Part shown: piece after piece, positions 23,585 through 35,999 of the stretch
Position numbering within the stretch: the first letter of the stretch is position 1
Layout: every line of letters begins with the position of its first letter
Source of the DNA: Coniferiporia sulphurascens
Lineage: Eukaryota > Basidiomycota > Agaricomycetes > Hymenochaetales > Hymenochaetaceae
DNA: 64,000 bases
Assembly: GCA_002794785.1 (NCBI GenBank)
Contig: NBBA01000016.1
Span: 496,001-560,000, forward strand
Reading direction: 5' to 3'
Translations under genes and position numbers: made by a program
Notes under the pieces: generated by a model
Told to the model about the DNA's origin: nothing
The model's database searches: none
The model's input: only the letters and a program-made list of their open reading frames with translations

Positions 23585-26384
23585 TCAAGATTCTGACGTC
23601 TGCAGGGGGACGGCCTTGTCCACAGTTCCCTCCCGTCTGCGCTCAACTTCGGAAGCAGAGTTAGACGTGCCGAGATTATGTTCTTCAGCACATTCTTGCA
23701 CCGAAGGATCGAAGGGTGGTTTCGGTTCATCTTCCTGCAGTTGATTTAACCTCCTAGGGGCGTCCGTTTCTTGCCTTTCGACGTTTTCGAGGCCTTTGTC
23801 CGAGTTTGGAACCACCGGGGTCGAGCCAGGAATAAAGTCGGCCGTGGATGATATGGCTGCCGAAGGCCCTTGCATCGACTCCAAGGACGAGAAAGCATCG
23901 GCGCGTTCTATTCTTCTCCCCGGCTCCTCGGTAGCAAGAGCTGCGCCTTCGCCTGGATCAGTAACACCACATATTGAAATAGCAGTGTCCGAACCGTTTC
24001 CTCCAATACCCGTCACTAGTCGAGACATATTTTTGTCAGAGTCTGGCTGTGCCTCGACGTCGCGTTCGGCTCTCGCAACAGTTGCCTTGAGCGGCCGGTC
24101 CTCCAAGTTATCGAGCCAGATCTGCCGCCGCGCCCGCTCCCGCCGCTCCCGTCGCTCACCGCGCCGCCGACACATGGACAGCAACGGGGACAGCCGCCAT
24201 CTTATAAATAAGTACAAATAATACTTGATATTAAAGTATCTGCAGATACCCTTAAGATATTTGTAGATATCCTTACGATATCCATAAAATGTTTTAATGC
24301 GACTAAGCGCATTTGGGCTGTACAGACACAGGGGTACGAAGAGCGCGACAGCGTACGTGACGGTGAAAGTCGCTGTCAGGACCGAAGTGATGGTGTGCTG
24401 GAGTACGTTGTGGACGGGGTTGTATGCGATTGAGACCATACCCGAGCCAAAAGCGGTCGCGGATCATGATGAAATATGCGGAGGACAAAGAAGTGGGGCA
24501 ACAATCAGCGGATACATACGCTGCCGTCTCCCGTTGCACAGGGCGGGTATATAGGTACGCACCTGCGAGGATGAGAATGAGAAGAGACATAATCCTACAG
24601 AGAATGCTGCGGATGCGACCGCAAGCGAGATTGTCGGACCATCCTCGAGCCACAGCTTTACCCAGTTCGGCAATAATCGGATACGTCGTATCCTGTGCGC
24701 ATAAGCGAATATATGGCGTCAGCTCCCTTTTTCTGTAAAACGAAACGAAAGACGACGAAGCTTTGAAATGGGGACAAGTTACGAAAAAGAACTCACTTCT
24801 GGTACCACGTGAGTCCGACCAGACTGCCGAGGCTGGACGCGGTACTGAACACGAGCGCTACGAACCATAATGTATTGACCGCGACTCCGAGTGATGCGTG
24901 CGGATTCGTGTTATAAGCATAGGAAAGCTGCAGCGTCGTCGCCGTGACCGCGGAGAAGAATGTTGCGGCAATCAACATATTATTGTAATCTATGCTCTGG
25001 GCCGTCTCTTGCACTTTCAGAATTTCAGGGATAGCTTGAATCGAAGGAAGTGGTAAGTCATGAAGTATCAGATAATTTCGGACAGGCGGCTGAAGCCTTG
25101 CTCTCACCTGACTCCATAAGTTTCAACAGACCGTCAGTGACGTTGTCTATGTGTTTGCTTAGGGGCAGAAGCACCGCTTCAAGTATGTGAATAGCTGATT
25201 CGAAGTTTGAATCGTGCACTAGACAAGAAAGCCTTGAATACGAATATACATAGAAGAATTGGTCGGACGCATGTCCGACTCACCGACAGATTCTACAGAG
25301 CTGTTATGAGACTTTAAATAATGTTAATGAGTGGTTTGATCAAGATTTAAACTTTGCACTTACACGGCTTAGATCTTCAAGCTCGCGGAGCGGTGTGACG
25401 TGCTTTTCTTCAACGAACTCGTTCCCGAACTTTCCGAATGCTTCAATTAGCATGGGGCATGCATATTTATATGACTCCAAGGATACGCGTGTGACATCGC
25501 ATTGGAGTTTTGCCCGCCCTTCCATGAGTTTCAGAGGAAGTCTGTGTGACCATGGACTCTAAAAAGAAACCCAAACTTACGCTGTATTGTGCAGCCATAT
25601 TTGGATGCACTACCTAGATTCTTAAGCGCATCCATCAACTGCGTGCCACCTTCGACAGAATGGATCCTGGGCTCGAACTTCCCGAATTTCCCGATCTGCG
25701 GCAATGCAGAAAGGGAGCAAGAGCAGCTTAGGCATTTTCACGTGTGTACTCTTTGGTGACGTACTGTTTTAGTCAATTCCTTGTTGGCTCTAGGAATGCC
25801 TGTGAGCTTTGTGCTGGTGAAGAGTTCTTCCTGGGGGTACTTACTTATGGAATTTCCGTTCACCTGCAGGGATGCGTGCGCAGAAGTCAAGTCCCGGGAT
25901 TTTTAAATGCATAGAGTAGCAGCGACCACAGAAAAGTCACTCACAAGACGCAAGATCCTGTGCTTCTTCGTGGGGGTCTCTGCTAGGATCAGGTTCTTTC
26001 TGGCTTGCTGCAAAAGACGGTTAGATAGATGACATAAGATGTGTGAGCTATAGCGAACCTTTCTCATCTAGACTCGGTGTCGACTCGTGAGCTAGAAACG
26101 GTGAGGATAAGTATAACCACAGATAATCAGTAATTGACGAGGAGCCGGAAAGAAATTGCCAAGACTGACTCAACTTACGATCACCAAGAGGCTCCTTGGG
26201 CTCGGTAGCTAACATGGGCAGCACGCTATGCAGCATTTCGAGGAACTTGCGCTGCTCCTGAGTCAGGCTGGGCCGCTCCTGCCCGTAGATCTCTACTTTC
26301 CGGGCTCAGTCCTGTGACAACAAGGACTCAGATGGAAAACCTACCAGGCTCTGGCCCTCCTCTCAATTCTTTCGATTTACTCAT
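23585..26384 (-). pseudogene. Family A membrane protein, copy A5, short-tail subtype, nearly intact
   Basis: Exon 1 is 26384-26345 (13 codons plus one base, GTAGG donor), the same split first exon as A6. Exon 2 reads LTQEQRKFLEMLHSVLP. TM1/TM2 exon about 24975-24800 (IAATFFSAVTATTLQLSYAY; NTLWFVALVFSTASSLG), TM3 about 24675-24565 (GPTISLAVASAAFSVGLCLF). The TM4 exon (MYPLIVAPLLCPPHIS) then meets TGA at 24466-24464 where A6 has CGG (Arg), with an extra base just after. The TM5-plus-tail exon from about 24402 to 23585 is open, with an Arg/Glu-rich insert near 24175-24125 not seen in other copies. A5 and A6 are inverted partners, similar through the first exon and upstream region. Confidence 0.65.
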
Positions 26385-26639
26385 AGTGACGACGTACACT
26401 CAGGAAGAGTTGACTGACCCCGAGGGTGTGCAACAGAGAAGGAAGAGGTGGAGGTTGGGAGAGAAAGAGATGCGGGGCCGAAAGTATTTAGGATCTCTGC
26501 CAATTCATCTAGTACTCAGGGACACGCTGCCTGTGTGTGCACAGTTTCCTGCTGCAGTTGGCTCAGTTCTAGTTCCCGCGATACTCCGGACGTCTTTACC
26601 AGATGGTCACTGCACGTACATTGCGTGTGACGTGAAGAA

Positions 26640-26820
26640 GTGTTTAAATTACGTATTTCGAAGAGGTAGTATGGGCGCGTATGTCGCCAATTCTTTGGCT
26701 CTTTGTCACGATCGGTGTCTGTGCAGATGGGATCAGGCCACGATACCACTTATGATCCGGTCAATTGCTGCTTGCTATTACTAATAAATGTCGCTTTCTT
26801 GCTCGGCACCGGCAGCATAG
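26640..26820 (-). promoter_or_regulatory. Conserved block upstream of A5
   Basis: Shares GTTTAAATTACGTATTTCGA and GGGCGCGTATGTCGCC with the inverse of 37215-37030 upstream of A6, and the second part with A3. It lies about 300-430 bases before the A5 start. Likely part of the A promoter by position and conservation. Confidence 0.45.
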
Positions 26821-26939
26821 ACCCACTATCGTTGTTCTCGTTGGACTTTTCTTACCGGTCTGAGGTCGAATAACGGCTTCCAAGTCCAATCCAGGGACTC
26901 CAGACTCGTATTTCGACTTGATGTCATTGGCACGAGTCG

Positions 26940-27170
26940 TAGGGGTGCTGCACCTGCATTAATTAAAATCAACCCATCAGGCGAGGAGACGGCCGCCACC
27001 ATGAAGCGCAAGGCCACCGATAATCGGGTCAAATGCCATGGCCAAGGAGTGGAGACCGTTGTCATCGTTGGCCATAACGATGCTTAGCTTTGCTCTCGAT
27101 ATTGGAAGTAAAAAGAGGAGCTATTTTCGTCTGGCGTTCCGCGGTTGGATACTTTTAGGTAGAGGGTTAG
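26940..27170 (+). repeat. B 3'-end block remnant next to A5
   Basis: Matches 6420-6620 and 20690-20900, ending GGAGCTATTTTCGTCTGG. Mirrored on the other side of the palindrome by 35880-35735 near A6. The body of the B gene is gone in both places. Confidence 0.5.
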
Positions 27171-28950
27171 CCAGGTCAATAATTCAAGACCTGGACGCAA
27201 TTGTACTAGGGCCCCGCGGTATCACCTTATCGGTAATGCCGAGCCGCGGCTCTTCATTTTTACCCTTTTTAAGCCTATGGCCCGTCATTTGTTTTACATG
27301 TTGTTTGATCGAGATGCCTTCTTTGGAATCGTTAGGCACGTGATTATGTTTTCTGTGTGTTATTTATTACGTTTTGGCTCCGGTCTGTTGTGCCGAGCGG
27401 ATAGTTCGGTCCGTTTGCGTTCTTTACGTTCACACTAGTACTCCGACTCCGCCTGAATCGTCCCCAAACCACACCGACTTGAATGCTCTCCCTGCTTCTT
27501 ACTCATTTCGAATGTACTTTCTTTGCAGGGACTTCCTTCACATCAAATGGTAGTGTCAATCACAGCAAAGTACATGTCCAACTTCACTCCTGCAAGCAAT
27601 TCGCTCACCAAAGTGTTCCAGGTCAGTCTCATAATCACCGTAGTAAAACACCTCCGCTGTTGCCAAATCTGCCTCACTGCCTCTGCATATGAAAAGAGGG
27701 GTACAGCCTTTAACGCTGGAAAGGTCTCATCATGGCGTACATACAACTGTAAACGGCTTATCGGTTTCGGCTTCACTGACACCGTTACCTTCGGTCCAGC
27801 ATACGCCATCAAAACATTCCAGAGACTCGCTGCATCAATTTGAGTGAGTTGCGCGCAGAGCTCGGGAGCGAGATATTGTCCGCACGTGACCAATTGCTAC
27901 AGATCAGAAAGTATCGACAGGGGATGGTGTAGCTCTGCTATCTCCTTCGCACAACACGCAGAATGTAGTCACCAACAAACTTGTAGCACGCAGAGTTGTC
28001 AAGTCCCTTACTCTTTGGCCATTCTGACAGTGATGTTCAAGTTGGTGCCTTGTACTGGCCTGGCAGAGTGCCGTTCTGAGATGTTGGTGGCGAGGGAAAC
28101 ACGTGTGGTGAGCCCATGCTGTCCGGGCGAGGAGCGAAGGCTGCCCGTGCTAATGACGCTGACGTAGTGTACTACTCTGCACAGCGGCGAGTGAACTAGG
28201 CGAAGTGGGAGTCAGCAGCGGTACGGGAAGAAACCGAGGTAAGCTCTGTACTTGAGTCATGTTTGACATTGTTTGATTGCAGCTTCTTCGTGGCAAGGTC
28301 TGTCCTCGTCGTCATCCCACCATCAATATCAGCCTTAGGGGAAACGAAACTGGCCCATATTGGGCGACCGTGCTGTCGACACGCTGAGTGGATGGCGTGT
28401 AAGTTGAAACACTCCGTTTTCTAACGTACAGAACCGTAGACTCTCAGACTTGTCTGTTGACCTAGACATTCGCAAACGACGAGGATGATGACCCGTTGCG
28501 TGTTGGTGCCGCTATTCGAAGGCTGACCTCAAGATGGAGATTGGCGGCGACGAGTCTCACTCACTGTTTGAGAACCCACTTGGTACCAAAACTGGCCTTG
28601 AGCACCCGGCCCCACAACAAAGAAGAGCCGTGTGAAGCTCGACTCCACCGCCATCACCCAGCGACTTGACAGCAATTGGGCTCGTGACCCCTCCGTACAA
28701 GGTGAAGGTCCACCAGATCAGCAGAAAGGTACGCAGCATGAAGTGGCTGATACGGGAACGGGGAGCGAAGGGCGAGGAGGGCAGATCTAGTTCAGTGGAG
28801 GTGCCGAGCTGAGGTTGTGTGGACACAGTATCTAAACTTACTAGTCAGTACTAGTAAATCAGTTGTAATTTTTTCTAAATTGTTATTCATAACTTTGACG
28901 TCCATGATGGCCTCTGTTTTCCTCAAAGATAGGTATCGGGCCTTGCCAGC
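27171..28950. other. Unassigned region with an unrecognised minus-strand ORF
   Basis: No family A or B text and no element ends recognised. A minus-strand frame at 27893-27543 (116 residues) is open and of ordinary composition, starting MVTCGQYLAPELC; I do not recognise it. On the plus strand 28230-28276 looks like a short intron (GTAAGC to GATTGCAG) between two open stretches. This could be a decayed host gene or an unknown one. Confidence 0.25.
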
Positions 28951-28959
28951 GGAGCTGGC

Positions 28960-29125
28960 CCTATCATTATTTCATGAGAACAACCAATTAATGTTACGTG
29001 CCAATGAATATTAATGATTGAATTAGAATTTCAGTATCATTTTTGTAACTCCTTTTCAAAAGTAACCCGCAGATTCGCAGATCATACTAATGATCGACGC
29101 GAACCACTTTCCCTTCCGCCATTAA
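28960..29125. repeat. Copy of the A4 flank repeat
   Basis: Matches 23210-23400, including TTGAATTAGAATT-CAGTATCA and CGCAGATCATAC-AATGATCG. It marks the breakpoint where A4 lost its 5' exons. 29126-29550 beyond it shows nothing I can name. Confidence 0.5.
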
Positions 29126-29552
29126 TATCACCATCTGGACCATGGATGCACAAAAGCTTTGGTTCCAACGCTGTGATTCTGCGGTTGATTAAAGCTAGAA
29201 AATACGGACTCCTCGTGTGACTGTGCACGGAGTCGTTCTAGACTCATCTTTTCTTCCGGAACCGCCACCACAAAGCAGTCTGAACTACGATAGTCGCCTT
29301 TCCCAGTCTTCATACTAAGCACTGATGATATATATGACCTCATAAGTTCTATCAGCTCTTCAAAGCTGTGTCCTTATTCCTTTTCATGCAGAACGGGCCA
29401 AAACAGGTGCGAAAATTCCGGTCCAGACCTCTCGAAACCGCAGCAGCTCTTTGACTGCTATCCCCATCATCACGCCTTCGTGAAACCAGTATCTGTATTC
29501 AGCTACGCCTAACACACTTCCATCCTCTCCCTCTCCTCTCCCCTCGTCCAGG

Positions 29553-31330
29553 ATCCCGCGAGACGCTACTCGAGCGTGCGACGGACGTCAGACCTGACGA
29601 GGAAGTACAGGGAAGGTGCCTCTTCTCTGTGCTTCCTCGTCTGTGTCGCGGCGTGGAGGAATTGGGCAGGGTTATGCAGACGAGTGCCTTTCCTTCATTC
29701 CATCTCTTGCGTACCTGCTTCTACTCCTACAGAATCTGGATCGCGAGACGCTATGGCGTGCGACGGACGTGACGGCGATAGCGAGGATTCTCAGGGAGAC
29801 TGGCCACTTCCTTGGGTCTCTGCAGCTTGAGTCTGATCGTGAGGGAAGGGAATGAGACATACTGGCGAGTCTCAATCACTTTCGTCGCGTTTACCCACTC
29901 GCTTGATCTCTCCCCTAGATTCTGTTAGAACGACGTTGGAGTGGGATGCCGTTCCCGGGCGAGCGACATGTGCCGGTACCGGTGGGGTAGCTGGGGAAGG
30001 TGCCTCTTCTCTGGTTTTCCCTATCGGCACCGCGCCATGTTGCGTCTCGCCGTGGAAGGGCGGGGCGGGGCGGGGCGATTCCAATCCAGACGAGTCCGCT
30101 CATTCTCATATTCATATTCTTTTTTCTCCGCTTCGCTCCTTCCTCACACGCTGCGTTTCGTCTCAGGCCGTTTTCCGTGCAGTGCAGGTCAGACAGCCGC
30201 GAGACGCTAATGAGCGTGCGACGGACGCGATGGCGACGAGACCTGGAGAGGCTGGCCACCTCATCGAGTCTCCGAAGCTTGAGTCTGAGCGTGAGGGATC
30301 GGGCTGAGGCAGTTCTAGCGAGTCGTCTTTTCGTCTCACTCGTACGCTCACTTGATATTTTTTCGCTCAGCACTTGGGTTAGCAGAAAAAACGAAATTGG
30401 GATCACGGGACGTCTATCAGGAGATCTGCGAGCGTCCGAGTAAACGGGGGAGGACGGGGAAGGTGCCTCTTCTCCTGATTCCCCTGTTTGCTCGCGACGT
30501 TTCGCGATGTTGGAGTCTGGCCCATGTTTTGGACCCCAGAGCCTTTTTCTTTTTTTCTACCGTCCTCCTGATTTTAGTTCAGACTGATTCTTCATTAGTC
30601 AGGTATTTTCTCGCGAGACGCTTTGGGCGTGCAACGGACGCGATGACGAGGGCGAGGGGAGTTTAGGAGGCTGGCCACCTCCCGGGTTCCCTGCGGCCTG
30701 AGTCTGAGCGTGAGGGAACGGTGTTGCGTGTCACGATCAGTTCCCCTTTTCATTCTCAAAAACTATATGCTCGCTCGCTTGTCCTCTTCTATTTTCGGAC
30801 CCCTTTTCCTCGTGGACTTACGGTCGAGAAGGCGTTAGACGGGGGGCGAGACACACGAGGGTGATAGCGCCGGTGGTCCGAGGAGGTTGACCATTTTCTC
30901 GGTTCTTCGGTACTTGATCCCGAGTGTGGAGAGTGGAGGCTTGCCACCCCCACGACTTTGACGCTCGACCCTTCCAAGATCTCCTTCGGCGACGTGCGCG
31001 CATGTATTTCCGTCAGGACCGTCGATAGTTGGTGGCGGGGAATGGGGGATGGGGAACGGGTACGGGGCGGGTGGGAGCCAAGGGGGAGGGCAAATCCTCC
31101 CGTGAGTTCTTCGCTATTCATTCATCTATTGAGACAGGCAACTGACCGCTTCCTTTCTTCGGTTTTCAATGTCTTCGTGTCTTCGCCACTTGACATTTTC
31201 CGACTGTCGTATGCGGACTACCGGATTTGCGTTACGCGTACACCACTTGGACCCGAGGACTCGCGAAGCTGGCCAGCTCGTGGGTCGGACAGTCCAAGCC
31301 GCGGACGTACAGAGAGAGGGATGCGGATGC
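29553..31330 (+). repeat. Diverged long-period tandem repeat
   Basis: Three short marks recur in order. CGAGACGCT followed by a CGTGC-ACGGACG text occurs at about 29560, 29740, 30198 and 30614. GGAAGGTGCCTCTTCTC occurs at about 29610, 29997 and 30460. (G)CTGGCCACCTC with a following GAGTCTGA-CGTGAGGGA text occurs at about 29800, 30255 and 30668, with weaker echoes near 30882 and 31268. Spacings are uneven, mostly about 380-460 bases. Several GC-rich open frames overlap here in all frames; none is conserved, so I do not call genes. Confidence 0.5.
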
Positions 31331-31682
31331 GGAGATGCGGGGCCGAGAGAGGAAAGGAATGGAGGTGTAGATTAATCTGGGGATGTGCTTGTTTCGTCTT
31401 GTCTCCTGAAAAAAAAATTGTATATTCAATCCGCTTACATATCTCCTAATTCAAAATTGAATTTAAATCTCGATTCTTATCGAGTTGTCGATCGCCACGG
31501 AGGGTTTTTTTTTTGTAAACTTACATGCTCCCGAGTCTTGAGGAGGTTGGCGTATTAATGAGGGCCTTTTCGCATGAGTGGGCCTTCCGACTGTTGCCAT
31601 TCCTGGTTTAATGCCTTCAGGATGGTATAGAAAATAAAAAACCTGAAAAAGGATAAACGTTGACGAAATATACACAACACCG

Positions 31683-34594
31683 TTAATGAACATTAATCGG
31701 ATCGATTGCGCCGGCGTGTGTACTGTCCTCAGTTACGTTACGTCCCAGGCAAGGCAAGTCAGGCTCGGACCTGTATCCGTTTACTTCCCAATCCAATGTC
31801 GCGGTAGTCAACGCAAATGGTCGTTGCCATCCCCGGACACAAGGCGGCTGGAGAAGAAAATCGCGAACAAGAACACGGGCACAAAGCGTAATCGGCACTC
31901 GAGTTTGCTTATCGAAGACGCCGAGCGGGGCTAGAATCTACAATTAATCTGGATCCGCACGGAGTTTGGTTCCTTGGTGGCGGAACGAATGCCGAGATCG
32001 GGAAGATAGCCGACGACGATCAGTACTAGTGGCGATCGCGGAATACGCACGCCGCCTCCTGCCCCTTTGGGACATCGATGTTAACAAAGCCACAGCGGAC
32101 GTGATATTTAGATAAACACGCAGCACGACCTTCATGCCCGCTGCCGAATCCCGACTCTGACTCCGCATCCGCATCGGCCGGGAGCACGATGTGATCAACA
32201 TGAAAGTATCAACTCACCACGTAACCTAGCTACAGCACCTCCCGCTCTAAGCCCTCTTTCCATCCTTCTCTTCTGTGCTAATCAGTCTCGCTTTTCGCCT
32301 TTCGCGGCCGGGCCACTCCCGACAGCAGCTCAGTATGAAGAGGCGGGCGCACCCGGACCGTGCGTGTTCGACGCGGTTGTCGGGGTTTCATCTCGCCTCA
32401 CCTCACTTCGTCTCTTATCGCCATCCCCTTCCATGACCTAATCCGCCACTACTTAACGTCAGGCCCCTCCTCGCCTCCGCTACCTTGTCTCCGCCACTTT
32501 CTTTCTCTCTTCCTCCTGTCTCCTTCTCGCTCAACATCCTACCAATGTCTTCCTCCCTCACCCCACCTGTGCTGCACCAGGCACATCGCCACTCCTATGG
32601 CCTGGGCGAGTTTGGCCACCAGAGCCCATCCCTATCGCTACACGTGCCTCCGCCCATGCCCATCCGCCGCACGAGCGCAGGCGCACGTCCAGGCCGCCCG
32701 ACATCACAGACTTTTCGCCCCTCACCTCTCGCAGGACCAGTCGTTTCGTACGATTCTCTCCTCGAGCTCGCCTCCGCTTCGACGCCAACAACGGGGAAGC
32801 CCCAGAAGAGCGCAAGTGCAGATGCACTGAGCGGCATAGTCCCCCGGAGAAAGTCCATCCTTGCGGCGTATACTCGACTCCCCGTTGTCGTCATCGGAGA
32901 CGCGGCATATCCAGACTGTCCGCGTGAGTCGTGCCTTATTTTCTTATGTTTTTTTCGACGATCGTCGCTTGACGTGTATGACGTGTTCTGGAATTTCCCG
33001 CGTGCCTGAAGTCGGAGCCGGACCCGAATCCCGCCCCGCCGCACGGCGTTTCGCCTCCGCCTCCTCCACCGCAAGTGCGAGCACGAGCGCTGACTCGACA
33101 CTGCTCACTCCAACCCCGGCCACCTCATTACTCTCCGCTCGCTCCTCCGCCACCTCGCTCTCCTCCCAGTCGGGTTCTTCCGTAGTAAGCGTGCACATAC
33201 GCACAAGTGTGAATGCGGCCGCAAAACCCGCAAATACAAGTGCAGAGTTGAAGGGCCCGAAGAAGCCGCCAGAGGTAAAACATAATTGGCTCGCGGCAAA
33301 TCCGACGCCGCTATTTTCGCGTTCGGCACTGCGCACGCAAGGCGTCGTTATGCCCGTGCGTGCGTCTGTGTCTGCGCCATCGACGAGGTCCAGGTCTGGG
33401 CCTGGAGCACGGTCGGTTCGGTCGTCTAGGTCCGTGTCGTCTGGGGAAACGGCGAGGGAGGTGCTATCAGTGACGGAGAAGGGCAAGGAGAAAGATAAAG
33501 ATATGGTAGTGGAAGTGACGGTAGAGGGAACCAAGATAGAAAGGAAAGTGGAAAGATCAAGCCGCCTGGCTCGCAGCAGGACGCTCAGTACGGCTCCTAA
33601 TCTCGATACGAGCCTAAGTCTCCGACGGAGGATGACGCGAGCGGGCGGTGCTGCTGCTGGCACAGTTGAAGAGATGGGGAAGGAATGGAGCGCGACGGCT
33701 ACTGAGGGCGGGGACATGGGAAAACGGACACGTAGGATGTCACTTACCTGGGCCTTCAGTCTCGCGCAGGGCCAGGTTCAGCGGAGGCGCACGACAGCAG
33801 CGGCGGGTCCTCTTACGTCTACGCCCACCCCTGTTTCTGTCGTGCACACGTCAGCGTCGGAAGGGACAAGAGTGTGTGGAGCGGGGCCAACGAAGGCAGA
33901 TGAGTTAGAGGCGGGGGAGACGGCGCTTTCGTCTTCATCCTCGTCGTCATCGTCTTCGGTTTCGTCTTTGACGTCATCTATACTCGTACCTGCGCTCGCA
34001 TCCTCCTCTACATCAACATCAACGTCGACGTCAGTCGCAGACATCACCACTGTGTCGGCCCCGCCATCCCAGTCCACGAAACCCGCAATGACACCCCTGG
34101 TGGCAACTACTATGCCGGCAGCTGAGGGAAGCCTGCGCCGCGTGTGGAAGAAACTGCGGCGCCTGTCGTCTGTCCGCGCAGACGTGAATCTGGCGTCGAA
34201 GGAGAACTCGAAAATGAAGCCTGATTCCAACCCAAAACCGAATCCAAAACTAAAACACGACCATGCCAGCGACGTTAGCGATGCAGGACGCGAACATAAA
34301 CTCGAGTACGAGTCCAAACTTGGACAGCTCGAGGTTGAGCTCGGACTTGGAGTTGAACTTGGCCTTGAGCTTGGACCCGGACTCAATAACGAAGGGGAAC
34401 CCGAGTTGGAGGTGGAGGTGGCGCCGGTACCGGAGCCAGTGGTGGGAGTAGAGACAAAGGCAGAGCGAGGAGAGACAGAGCAACCGCAGCGCTCGTGTCC
34501 GCGCTCACGATCACGCTCATTCTTCGCTGGTTTGAGTTTCGGGTTGGGTTCGTGTTCGATGGTGCGACGCGCGACTGGGAGATCATCTCGGTGA
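31683..34594 (+). repeat. Left arm of a 3-kb inverted repeat (B3 and its upstream region)
   Basis: From GTTAATGAACATTAATCGGA at about 31680 rightwards, the sequence matches the reverse complement of 45713-42909. Similarity covers about 860 bases of upstream region and the whole B gene, and stops sharply at 31680/45713. Confidence 0.65.
32545..34594 (+). CDS. Family B Ser/Thr-rich protein, copy B3, intact long form
   Basis: Exons 32545-32923 and 33012-34594 join in phase (donor GTGAGT, acceptor CTGAAG) to give 653 residues. I chose the ATG at 32545 (MSSSL) over an in-frame one 60 bases upstream because B4 starts at the same column. Conserved with B4: RRTSAGARPGRPTSQTFRPS (residues 41-60), a KSASADALSGIVP stretch (88-100), PPEVKHNWLAANPTPLFSRS (211-230) followed by a GVVMPVRASVSA stretch, KRTRRMSLTWA (364-374), a poly-Ser run (433-443), and GSLRRVWKKLRRLSS (498-512), then an acidic, repetitive C-terminus. 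No membrane segment, signal peptide or known domain. Arg-Arg-x-Ser near residue 369 looks like a basophilic kinase site (inference). Probably a largely disordered regulatory or scaffold protein; function unknown. Confidence 0.7.
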
Positions 34595-35279
34595 ACCGTA
34601 GTTCCCACATTCACCTCTCGAGTCTCGGGCCTGGATTGGGCTTCAGACGCGTCACGCCAACGCTCCCACCAAATCCCCGCCATTACGGCGTTTGGACCAA
34701 GATAAAATTGGGGTCACTTCTTCTTCTCCTGCGGCCTCCTTTCTTTCTTTCACTGCTGCACTTCAGAAGCAAAATAAATTGCACACTAGCCCACTGCGCT
34801 GCATTCAACATTTCTGACTCCTGGTCTGTCTCTACTCCAAACTATAGTATCTCACCTTCCGATTCCTTACATTAACCTCACACGCGACACGATTCCGTGG
34901 CCTGATTCTTCCTCACTAACATGTGCACGTACGCTGATACGGTTCAATACTCCACCCACACTCGTTTCTTCCTGGCTTTTCTTCCTTCTCTCGTCTTCTC
35001 TCCTCATAGCTCCGGCTCTGACTCCTTCTTTTGAGATATCTTTATTACTTACGGACTTACGGTGTACATACAGTACGTGTATCAGGACAGGCCGCCTGAT
35101 ATTGAGCGAACGAACGAGTTTGTGTGTTCTGTAAGTTCTGCTCTACTAGTATTGAATTTGAAATCGATAACTTGAATGACGAATCTATGAACTCTCGGCT
35201 ATCTCTTAATCAATCATTGGCGTTGGTTGACAAGGTTTGTATGTCCTATTAATTGTGGTAAAGTAAGTGAACTACCTAG
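34595..35279. other. 3' flank of B3
   Basis: No gene recognised. TC-rich stretches at 34720-35040 look like ordinary 3' flank. Confidence 0.4.
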
Positions 35280-35600
35280 CCTACTAGACAAACCACCAGA
35301 TGCGTTACATCGGTCCGTGCTCGACCTCTCAAGCAGAATAATTAGACGCGCCGATGCTAATATATGTGCTTTAACAACTTACACGACCCGGGGAGGGGGG
35401 GGTCCCGAGTACTTCTGGTTTGGACTCCCAGGAACGGTCTATTTCTTGCCTGTCGATAGAGGTTCTCGAGGTTCATTGTGACTCACCGAGCCAGAGGAAA
35501 GTGTCCAGCAGATAATATTACCGTGCATGTTCAACCACGATTTTGACAATCGCCGACTCATATTCTATGACGACAATAATAGTGTGGGGTTTTCAAAAGG
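35280..35600. repeat. Chimeric family A scraps
   Basis: 35290-35470 on the minus strand resembles the A tail region. 35480-35590 on the plus strand matches the A6 3' flank at 40300-40385 (TTTTGA-AATCGCCGACT). Two A fragments in opposite orientation are thus joined here, marking a rearrangement point near the centre of the palindrome. Confidence 0.5.
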
Positions 35601-35734
35601 TATGGATATTATGAACGAACTCAACCCACTGGTTTCTGTCTGGTTGGGCTATACCATCATTCTCCTAGGTCTCGTGGGAATCAACTTGATAAGATCTTCT
35701 CAATTGGATTACGTAAAAATACACACGCGGCCAT

Positions 35735-35990
35735 TCTAATCACGGATGCCAAACTCGGACGAAAATAGCTCCTCTCCTTACTTCCAACACCCTTGACACT
35801 GAAAGTGGTGCTGAGCATCGTCAGGACCGACAACGGTAATGATGGAGGCCTCTTCACGTAGGCCATAACGTTTTTCCCTCCGAGTTAGGCTTTGCCGCTG
35901 CACTGGCCTCACCTCAACCTTGCGTCCGCGCATGATTCCATGCACTAAGAGACCGAGGCTCAGCGCAGGTTCGGAGCCTAAGTACGGCCA
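35735..35990 (-). repeat. B 3'-end block remnant, minus strand
   Basis: The reverse complement reads GGTGTTGGAAGTAAGGAGAG and GAGCTATTTTCGTCC, as in the plus-strand copies. 35925-35990 resembles 42525-42590 in the B4 3' flank. It mirrors 26940-27170. Confidence 0.5.
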
Positions 35991-35999
35991 GTGCGCAGT

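Noticed and set aside
29600..31450. Several overlapping frames of 80-160 codons as genes
   Set aside because: They lie in a GC-rich tandem repeat, occur in all frames, and none is conserved between repeat units.
33778..34683. A 301-codon minus-strand frame over B3 exon 2
   Set aside because: Same reason as for B4; the sense frame carries the conserved blocks and splice sites.
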